Source: Guadua angustifolia (Eukaryota; Streptophyta; Magnoliopsida; Poales; Poaceae). From it: a stretch of DNA of 64,000 nt. The stretch covers positions 43,074,466-43,138,465 of the forward strand of contig CM070512.1 in the NCBI GenBank assembly GCA_036346375.1, read 5' to 3'. How positions within the stretch are numbered: the first letter of the stretch is position 1; each line of letters opens with the position of its first letter. A program made the position numbers and the translations under genes. The notes below the pieces were generated by a model. That model saw nothing but the letters and a program-made list of their open reading frames with translations, did no database searches and had not been told where the DNA came from. This document shows, one piece after another, positions 55,860-64,000 of the stretch.

Positions 55860-56128
55860 GAGATTTTTGAGTTTGTTAAGAATTTAGATTGCTATCCAAA
55901 TGTATCAATTGCTTATCGAATCTTATTCACCATACCTATATTTGTAGCCTCATTGAAAAGAAGTTTTTCAAAGCTAAAATTATTAAAAATTACTTGAGGT
56001 CATCAATGTCACAAGAAAGGTTAAATGGTTTGGCAACTTTATGCATTGAGAAGGATAAATTGAATAAAATTGATATTGATACTATTATTGATGACTTTGC
56101 ATCGAAGAGTGTTAGAAGGAACTTTTAA
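55860..56128 (+). pseudogene. hAT transposase C-terminal dimerisation remnant
   Basis: The stretch reads EIFEFVKNLDCYPNVSIAYR in one frame. After a shift it becomes LRSSMSQERLNGLATLCIEK and DIDTIIDDFASKSVRRNF, the C-terminal hAT family dimerisation domain of zf-MYM/TTF-type plant transposases. The final stop at 56126-56128 matches the family's usual end. CCCGGGCCCTCAAAATCTTTGG...GTCCTGGG at 56396-56430 is the likely right-end region. Confidence 0.75.
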
Positions 56129-56430
56129 CTTGCCCATTTAAATTTGTTGGAGTTGGTGAGATTGGCTTTTGTCGCAGACATTATGGTAGTGATGGCAATG
56201 TGGCGTGGGTGGGCTTGAAGGTGCATCTTGGAGGTTAGAGCTCAATTTAGTTAAATAATACATGAGTTTGATTATGTTTCAACTATCTTTTGGTTGTGAC
56301 TTGTTCTCTACCAAGTTTATTATATATGAAAACATTCGATATTTTATCTGTAATAATTATGGTAGTCAATAAAAGAGCCACTTGATTTAACTCGCCCCGG
56401 GCCCTCAAAATCTTTGGAACGGTCCTGGGT

Positions 56431-57631
56431 GTGTCCATTTAACCTTTTGATTAAAAAAAATCTGGCGATTTAACTCATGACGTTGTGAAACAGGTGCAAA
56501 TAACCCCTAAGGTGGTTTAGAAGGCGGTTCTGCCACGTGGATGTTGACGTGGCGATGACGTGCTGGATAGTTAAATCCAACAGCTCGAAAAAGAAGAAAA
56601 GTTCACTAAACCAAAGAAACGCACTGTAAATTTTCACTTCAGCTCAGGGACTGATTTCTCCCTAGCTTAAGGACGCCATGGCCAATTTGCCATCTTGTTT
56701 ATAAAGTCCTGTTTCTGCCATGGACTCCAACATCAACAGACGTGTTTAATCCGGCCTTGGATGATGTGTTCACCGCAACACACCTCCAGGAAGGACTGAC
56801 AGATAATTTCAAATCCAGGTGAACATCGATACTTTGAGACTGAAGCTGCTAGTTTGGCTTTTGCAGCAGGAAGAAAAGCGAATTGATCTTTTTCTAGCCC
56901 TTGTTCTCTTTTTTTCTAAAAAAGATTTGATTCCTTTTCAAATAGACTTGTAAATCTAACCCCTCCCCAGTATGAAAGGTACGATAAATAACACATATCG
57001 CCTACCACGCTTAGGACATGCGGATAAATAACACATATCGCCTATCGCGTTTAGGACATACGGAAGCAGTCGTTGCCAAGCCTAAGAAATGTGGCAACCG
57101 ACAAACGTAGTAGCAGGCAGCGAGCACGGAAGACGCTTCCGCGGTAAGAAAACATAGAAGGTGCCTTCTTGGGTAGGGAATAGGCTAAATTTACAATTCC
57201 TTTCAGAACAGTGCTAAATTTGAAAAAAATAAAAATATGAGGAGAAAGGATCGATCCAAGAAATGCAGCAATGATTAAAAGGATTTTTTTTCTACTGCCC
57301 CGCGCCAACTAATGCGAAAACGAAATGGTGTGGACCTGAATACAACCAACGAATAAGCTATAATACCATCATATACCCTTTGACTTGCAAAATCCATAGA
57401 GGAGGTCACCAGCCCAAGATCACCACCTCACGCCATGCTTCTCTTCAGAAACTTTACATGGCACATAGAAAGGAGAGCAGATAGAGGGAAATAATGAAGA
57501 AAAAAAAGAGAGAGAGAACACTAGGGCACATGTTGCACACTACCTAGTAGTGCTAAATGAGAGATGCAGAAGCTATATTGCACACATGAATGGTTGGTTA
57601 CATTTGCTCATGGTGATAGCACTCTCACTAC
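56431..57631. other. Downstream flank of the neprosin gene
   Basis: From about 56575 to 57470 this is the partner of the duplicated block at 30998-33295. ATAAATAACACATATCGCCTA(C/T)C(A/G)CG...TTTAGGACAT(G/A)CGG is duplicated in tandem (56990-57019 and 57024-57062). 57471-57631 holds a purine-rich run and the 3' UTR of the gene. The minus ORF 57051-57308 is not supported. Confidence 0.55.
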
Positions 57632-60316
57632 TCATAGGCAGTTTGCGTTCTTGCCAGGGCCACCGTAGTAGAAGTAGGTGCCCCAGTCACCGTTGTTGCC
57701 ATTCTGCACATCGTAGCAGCTGGATTGCTCGGTGAATGTGCCCACCCCCTTTGGGGCCTTGAGCTGGTTGGTGCTGTCCACCACCTGGATGTTCTTGACG
57801 TAGCTCGCCTTGCCGAACCCTTCCGCCGGGAAGTGCCCGCTGCCCATCTGCGTCGACGTGTGCGTGCCGTCGGGCTCCGAGTTCACCACCTCCCCGCCCC
57901 ACTCGATCATCGACGCGCTGTCGGCAAGGTAGGAGAAGAGGAAGGACGGCCAGTAGCCAAGAACATATTCCTTGCCAAACTGCATCCACCAGTTTCCTTC
58001 TTTTGGGTCCTGCTCACAGATTAAGCACACAAAACAGCATCATTAGGGATGTCGTAAAAGTATTAACCATGTAGTACGTGTGGCTTGGAGGAAATAATAT
58101 TCAAACAACTAGGTGAGTCAGAAGAGCATGGGTAAGAGCACAGCAGCAAGTGGGCAAAGATTCTCTAGCCCTGTGTCCTGTGCTAATTCCTTTTCTCGTG
58201 CTAATTTTGAAGGCACTAAGCGTGGCATGTGGCCATGTTTTGATAGTTTAATTGCCCACCTTCCAGATCAGTATACTGATATCATACTGGGTGCCGGCGT
58301 ATTTCGAGATGGGGAAGATACTCGCACCCATGGCGATCTCGCTGTTGATCTGAATAAACCCTGAGCACAATATGTTGTAGCACCCTGTTGCTTGGTATGC
58401 ATCACTCTACAAAATACCCCCAATGGCGAAGCAAATGTAAGAAACACTGAAGTTAATGCGTCAACGGCAGAATGTTTGCAACCAAGTACAGAATCCATTA
58501 ATAACGAAAGCATGAGCAACTGAGTTTGTGTGACTGACGGTCCAGTATGTGAACAGCCTAGTGTTGTTGTCTCCGTAGAGGTCCGGGCTAACCTGAGATG
58601 AACCAAACAACGCACAAAAATAATCGTCAGGCATACCTCCCAGGTTGCATCGCGGCATCGACCGCGAAAACGGTCGGCATTCACTCGGCGCAAGCCTGAA
58701 TCAATGCATGTGATGAAGCTCATGAGCTCAGGTTACTTCAATACCTGCCACCCGGCCTCAATGCTGTTGAGATCCGCCCCAAATGATCCCCCCAAGATCC
58801 ACAGCTGGGACAGGCTGAACTCGTTAGGCTGCTGTATCTTGGGCTCCCACACATTAATGGTGGCCTTCGCACCGTAGTACTTATCGCCCTCGACGTAGGC
58901 TATCGCATGCTGAATTCGACAATAGCAGTTGGATGAGTACAACATGTGAATGCCATTACCATGCTCTTGAATCTCAACAGGATATGGGGATGGCGTACTT
59001 GGTGACCGCCCTCGTTGAGCATGTTAGGATCAACGGACAACGGGTTTGGGGCAGTATGCCGTTTCCTGCCATACCGCCGCATGGAGCTCGCTCGGAGTAG
59101 GTCATCCTTCTTCGTTCTCCTGATTGGGACAGTGCCCTCCGGGCACCTCCCGTTTTGATGCCACAGCTGGAGCATCGGCTTCTCGCCAGCATTGCCGGAG
59201 GCCAGACTGCTCTTGGCATCATCATACAATCCTTCCGGGTGGTAGGCCGGCCTCAGCTGCAAGGGTAAAGATTTTTGCTTTTTGAAGAGTCAACGTTGAG
59301 CGCAACAAATTAACCATATGGATTGTGGCGAAAGCTGGCCTGGATTCTTGGAAAGGATTGCGAAGTGAATAATTGTTTGTACCTGGAGAGTGTGGTTCTT
59401 GAGGAGAGGGTGATCGAGGGCTGGTTGGTGGGAGATGTGCACGCAGTCGATGATATCTCCATCTGGGCTCTGCACGGTTTGCAAACAATGACAGTCAGAA
59501 ATGGACAAAGCATTATTCTTGGCAAAGCGGTGCTCATGTTAGCTTCTTTCAGAAAAGCTTCAGGTTTGCAACTTTTAAGAAAAATGGAATTGAAGATGGC
59601 AAGTTATGAAGACATTCTCGAACTCAACTCATCCATTGAGCTCAAGGCCTGCTCAAGAATAACAAGGAATCAAATTGTTCACAAAACAAAAAGATTTTGC
59701 CCCCTTCCAATTGGAGAAGACTACTACTCTGCCTGAGCCAGCCTGGATGCAAGACCCATGTTTCCTGCCCTACTTTGCTTGAATTTGCCATATCCACCTC
59801 CAAAAGATGATAACTTTTCCAAAAAATTCTGTGAAGCAACAATGGAAAGACCACCAAGAAAAACCCAAAAGAAGCAGATAAAGGTAAACTTTTCTGAATT
59901 AGAGAATACAACTTCTCACTGAAGCTTACTCAAATCCTACCAAATGCAGCTAAACTACTAGACATAATTCCACAGAAACAAGGCTAATAATCCCAAGAAC
60001 ACCACCCAAAACAGAGCATTTCGCATCAAAGAAACCATCATTTTGAGCTCCCATTTGCCCCAATGCATCGAGACAAAGTTCACTGACAACCCCGAAAGAA
60101 CCATTAATTTGAAAACAACGAAATAAAAGAAGCCCACTTGTGAAAATTTCCAAGAACTGCAACCACCTCGATGCTCTTGACGGCCGGCTTGTTGAGCCGC
60201 TTCAGGTGCCGGTGCACCCTCGACGCCGGCGACCTTGCCTCCACCGCGGTCGCCCACAACACGCAAACCACCGCAGCGGCCAGCACCCACTCCGGTTCAC
60301 GGCGCCGCGCCGCCAT
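57632..60316 (-). CDS. Neprosin-domain (DUF239) secreted protein, 7 exons, 412 aa
   Basis: Exons on the minus strand: 60316-60167, 59469-59383, 59256-58999, 58909-58745, 58592-58539, 58406-58260 and 58009-57632. All have GT/AG borders and all introns are in phase 0, giving 412 residues with no stop. The N-terminus (WVLAAAVVCVLWATAVEA, residues 10-27) is a signal peptide. The activation-peptide domain follows (VHISHQPALDHPLL, RPAYHPEGLYDD, WHQNGRCPEGTVPIRRTKK), then the neprosin domain from about residue 175. Neprosins of pitcher plants are glutamic endopeptidases that cut after proline; their two active Glu are ~109 residues apart. Here E216 (NSIEAGWQ) and E323 or E327 (IEWGGEVV) fit that spacing. 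The protein should be secreted or in the wall or vacuole. The start was chosen because it directly precedes the signal peptide. This is the only intact gene in the window. Confidence 0.9.
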
Positions 60317-60760
60317 GCGAGCTACGCTGAAGGCCCTTCTTTTCCTCTTGCGCCCTCCTCCTCTGTTAAAATTGCAAGGAATCCCTTTTCTCCCACAGAA
60401 AGACCCCTCGCGGGTGCCTACGGCGAGGGCTGATCTCAGAATATCGAAACAATGCCGTGGGGCGAGGGCGTTTCGTCTTCCTCAGAATTGGATTCTGCTG
60501 CTGTTGCTAGTGCTACTGGGGGAGTGTACAGTGAGCTCACTGGGAAGTGGGAAGACAGGACTGGTCGCGCTGCTAGTGCTGGTCGCCATAGCTTTTCCCG
60601 TTTCCGACTTCCGAGCTTTAATTTTTGCTTTTCTGGACCAAACTGCCCCTGTGAAGTGTGAACTGTTAACTTATTTGACCTTTTTTTTCCCACAAACTAG
60701 TCATATACTCAAATACGTTACTGTGAAACCTCAATTTACAGTAAAAAGTTTATTTGTAAA
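60317..60760. promoter_or_regulatory. Upstream region of the neprosin gene
   Basis: A C/T-rich then GC-rich stretch directly 5' of the gene (on its strand) with no clear TATA box. ORFs here (60171-60788 +, 60436-60693 -) are not supported by any domain. The region probably includes the 5' UTR and proximal promoter. Confidence 0.4.
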
Positions 60761-60860
60761 GAGTACTAACAGTGGTAAAGGTGGGTAATTAAAGAGCTGT
60801 GAAAAAAGTGGATAATTAAGAGCACTAACAGTGGCAAGGTGGGTAATTAAAGAGCAATAG
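60761..60860. repeat. Short tandem duplication
   Basis: GAGTACTAACAGTGGTAAAGGTGGGTAATTAAAGAGC (60760) and GAGCACTAACAGTGGCAAGGTGGGTAATTAAAGAGC (60819) are direct copies ~59 bp apart. A third partial copy (AGTGGATAATTAAGAG) lies between them. Confidence 0.7.
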
Positions 60861-61290
60861 CAAAGGTGAGTAATTTTGATGAAGTGACGTGGGAAGAAAC
60901 TCTCACTTTATATAGTAGAGAAAATAGCTCCTTTCGGAAAAAAGTCTCTTCCAACTACGGAAGTACCATAAGGTGACACCTGACTCTTTCTGCTCTAGGG
61001 GACGGTGGGAGGAATTTTTGTGTGTATTAGCACCATGCGATATGATATTTTTAAAAATAGCCTCTATCAAGCATAAACTATGGAAATGGCCCTGTTGTGC
61101 ATATATGTCGCGCTTCCAAACCGCTGCACAATTTTTTGAAATTTTTTTTGGCTCGGGCCCACCACGCCGCGCCCCTAGGGCGCTGCTCCCGTCGTGTCCC
61201 GCCTCTGGGCTGCTACTCCAGCCTGGATGCGATGGGGCCCTGGCCGCCTTACTAGCACTCACTACCACATAGCCCCATTTGCTTAGCCGA
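60861..61290. other. Unassigned DNA left of the large inverted repeat
   Basis: The minus-strand ORF 61376-60903 (157 codons) spans this stretch and the first bases of the repeat. Its composition is mixed and no domain is seen, so it is not called as a gene. Confidence 0.4.
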
Positions 61291-62915
61291 TCATCACCAT
61301 CGTCATTAATCTTTTCAGCAAATCTATCATGGCATATGTGCAGGCCTAATAATATGGTGCAGTAGACTTGCGACATGTTGATCTAGTAAGAGAACCCAAG
61401 GCATTAATTAATCCCGCGTAATTTTGCAACTCGGAATTAATTAATCAGGTGTACTATCATGTGGGATTCAAAAACCATTTTTTTGAAAATTGATAAGAAC
61501 CGTGTTTTGGAAAATCGGTAAAAATCAAGCAAAAATCAGTTGATATCGATAGAAATTGAAAAAGTTTGAATTCAAATTTTTGAACTTGGTGGTCGCACAA
61601 TGGCAGAAAAAAAAAAAATTGAGCGATTTTACCGATTTTTTAGCAATTTTTATTAGGTTTCTTTGATTTTTGAATTTCAAATTTTGAGAGGTTTTTTACG
61701 TAAAAAATTTAAAGCCGCTTGGTAAACCATGGAGTTCAAATGTAAATTTAAAAATAAAAAATAGCTAAAAGTGTTAAAAACTTTTGAAAATTTTTGTGTG
61801 AGGTCTTGAGAAAATGCTAAAGATTCTATAAATTTTTAGATGATTATCATATCTATATCCTTCTAAAAAATTATGATAGTGATATTGTTGGAATATATAT
61901 GCTCTTTAGTTTTTTATTTTCTAGGGGCAAAAAATGAAGTGTAATATTTCTTAAACTTTTTGTGTCATGTTCTAACATAATTATAATGATGTTGTAAAAT
62001 TTTTAGATGATGATCCGATATGTGTATTGTTTAAATGTTCTAACATAATTATAATGATGATGTAAAATTTTTAGATGATGGTCATATATGTGTATATATT
62101 ATTTAAAAATTCTGGAAGTTCTACTATCATTGTATATGCTCTTCGATTTTTGATTTTATATGGGCACTAAATTAAGTCTAATACTTCTAGAAATTCAGTA
62201 CATGATCCTTTAGCACTTGTTATTGTTACATTAAAATTTTAGAATATAATAAATCATTTACATATTTATAAAAATCTGACAGTATCTTTATTCCTTTTCA
62301 TTAATTATTGTTTTAGATTTTCTAAAAGCAACAAACGATTTTAAAAATTGTTTAAATTTATCTGAGCTATTTCATACATTAATTGTGATTTTAAAAAAAT
62401 CAAATTTGATGGAATTTTTTTCCATTTTCATTCGATGTGCTGAAAATTGAAAATCGCACAAAAAACTGGTGAAGGCCGCTTGAAAATTGAAAAAACAACT
62501 TGAAAATAAAAAATGTTCAAAATTCGAAATTCGAAGAAAACCGATCAAAAACCGGTGAAAATTGCTCAATTTTCTTTTTTTCCGCCATTGTTTGACCACC
62601 AAGTTCAAAAAATTTGAACTCAAACTTTTTCGGTTTCTACCGATTTTCAACTGATTTTCGCTTGATTTTTACAGATTTTTGAAAAAAATAGATTTTATCG
62701 ATTTTCAAAAAATGGTTTGTGAATCCCACATGATAGTACAGCTGATTAATTAATTCCGAGTTGCAAAATTACACAGGATCCGTACAGAGAGACCCAACCT
62801 AATGCCTTGGGTTCTCTTACTAGATCAACATGCCGCAAGTCTACTGCACCATATTATTAGGCCTGCACACATGCCATGATAGATTTGCTGAAAAGATTAA
62901 TGATGATGGTGATGA
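61291..62915. repeat. Large inverted repeat, ~370-bp arms
   Basis: The left arm (61291-~61660) and right arm (~62530-62915) are reverse complements with small differences. Examples are CTTTTCAGCAAATCTATCATG with CATGATAGATTTGCTGAAAAG, and CTATCATGTGGGATTC with GAATCCCACATGATAG. The right arm has a small insertion near 62778. The ~870-bp spacer is AT-rich with a direct repeat of TGTTCTAACATAATTATAATGATG (61969 and 62034). No target duplication was found. It could be a transposon with long terminal inverted repeats or a hairpin-forming locus. Confidence 0.8.
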
Positions 62916-63440
62916 GAAGGGTAACTTGGGTTCACGTGATGTAGCTAAATTTTGTGTTTAATGGAGAAAGTTTGATTAGTATATATTGCACCAACTTTTT
63001 TTCATAAATATACATTAACATTATATGTAATATAGTGTAATTTTACTATAACATAGCCAATTTAAGATATCTTAGATGGCCTTACGAAAATATCGATGGT
63101 TGTAATCAGTATGCGATCTTAGTTGTAGATAGTCTTACGATGAAACAAAATCAAGTAAGTAAGTTGATCTCTAACACCGTGGATGTCGCAAAAAGATAAG
63201 CAACATGACCAGGCAAGCAGGCCTGAATGAGCAACACCATCAGGATTACATCAATAACCACTACAGTGAGGTCTACCAAACTTTTCCGGAGCGGATGAAG
63301 GCCCCTATGACGGTTGTATGATAGCAACCACTATGGTGACGTCTACTGTACATGCCTTGTGTAGCAATCTAACTGTGTCATGCCTGCTGACTCGGCTCAC
63401 CTTAGGCGAGTTCAAGTATAACCCATTTATGATTTATACT
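62916..63440. other. Unassigned right-hand region
   Basis: No recognised gene. A short readable stretch near 63205-63325 (NEQHHQDYINNHYSEVYQ) has no known match and ends in stops. Confidence 0.35.
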
Positions 63441-63600
63441 GTGTCGGTACAAATCTAGCTCGTTTGCACTATTGTGATAAGAGAAAAGAAGCTAAAGACG
63501 CACAGAACTGAGACAGTGGACACAAATATTAAGGGAACTAAATTTTATTCATTCTTGAACAGATACAAAGTTACTGCCTCATTAACAAACCTTTCACCTA
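63441..63600 (+). repeat. Distant copy of the start of the 26219-30690 unit
   Basis: The string of landmarks GT(C)GGT(A)...ATCTAG, TT(T)GCACTATTG(T/C)GA, AGACGCACAGAAC and AAATATTAAGGGA..ACTAAATTTTATTCATTC matches 29640-29755 and 27455-27570 in order. The similarity fades after about 63560. The window ends at 64000 without another feature; ORF 63779-63970 is not supported. Confidence 0.45.
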
Positions 63601-64000
63601 GTGCAAAGCGGCTCGGTGCGCGTGCTTGGTTTCAGTGAGTATGTACTCTCCAGTTTTCATTCTTCACCTTTTAACATCTCCGTTGTTTCTTATTTCCTTG
63701 CATACGAGGACCATGAAAGGCGCCGGCTGTAGAGCGAGCCATAATAAGATACAATGACGCAGCAGCACGCCTTGTCGCGTGCTATATCTGCTTTGGACCC
63801 ATCGAACCTATTTCGTGTCGTGTCTACCCAAGCGTAGCCCATACAAGCGTGTCCTGCCGACTATCATATCCGATCACCAGGTTCGATATAGTTTTATCAT
63901 TTATACCATACTGATCCGACTTATACACATATGTATTATATTGTTTCTATTATACCATAAGCCGACTTAAAAATACCCCGGTCTAATAGCCAGGTCTAGA

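Noticed and set aside
57687..58024. ORFs of ~100 codons inside the last neprosin exon
   Set aside because: They are shadows in other frames of a well-supported exon.
60903..61376. 157-codon minus-strand ORF as a gene
   Set aside because: It starts inside one arm of the inverted repeat, has no domain and shows no coding bias.
1..64000. rRNA, tRNA, viral or bacterial genes, and defence systems
   Set aside because: None was seen on either strand. The tRNA-like motifs found are retrotransposon primer sites only.

Overview
The window is plant nuclear DNA, almost certainly from a grass. The evidence is GC-rich genes with phase-0 introns, CACTA elements with Tnp2/DUF4216/DUF4218 transposases, Tekay-type Ty3 LTRs, Sirevirus-type copia, Tourist MITEs and L1-type LINEs. 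No bacterial, organellar or rRNA/tRNA signal was seen. The species cannot be named from sequence alone.

Layout. 1-5857: decayed 3' part and 3' LTR of a Tekay-like Ty3/gypsy element, with a hAT element (perfect 8-bp target duplication) inside the LTR. 6272-26218: two nested CACTA elements. The outer one is decayed, lies on the minus strand and keeps Transpos_assoc, DUF4216 and Ulp1-protease remnants at 6655-8435. The inner one (8921-25858) lies on the plus strand and carries a Tnp2-type transposase pseudogene (14557-17787), a second spliced gene ending in a Ulp1/C48 protease domain (21814-25167), and a small minus-strand acidic ORF (9546-9869). It is itself hit by a solo LTR (10399-13609, TSD CCGAC) and a foldback MITE (20764-21130, 9-bp TSD). 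26219-30690: three diverged tandem copies of an unidentified TATA-bearing unit. 30998-33295: a copy of the flank of the neprosin gene, split by a 5'-truncated LINE. 33300-38200: AT-rich repeats, a hAT MITE, tandem repeats and a GC-rich broken gene. 38218-53811: a nest in which a short-LTR Ty3/gypsy element (minus) was hit in its left LTR by a copia element (TSD GCTAG), in its integrase by a Sirevirus, and in its protease region by a LINE. 53975-64000: a frameshifted RING-H2 gene, a hAT transposase remnant, an intact seven-exon neprosin-domain (DUF239) gene on the minus strand, and a 1.6-kb inverted repeat.

The only gene that reads fully intact is the neprosin-domain gene (412 residues, all introns in phase 0). 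The most interesting structure is in the inner CACTA element. Clusters of ~35-bp palindromes built on TCACTGCCGGTT / AACCGGCAGTGA occur at the ends and also directly next to each of three internal TATA boxes: the minus-strand acidic ORF, the Tnp2 transposase, and the Ulp1-bearing second gene. This suggests that all of the element's genes are under control of its own DNA-binding protein. Two further observations deserve follow-up: a copia gag start codon lying inside the LTR, with a predicted in-frame intron spanning the LTR/internal junction, and the large inverted repeat at 61291-62915.
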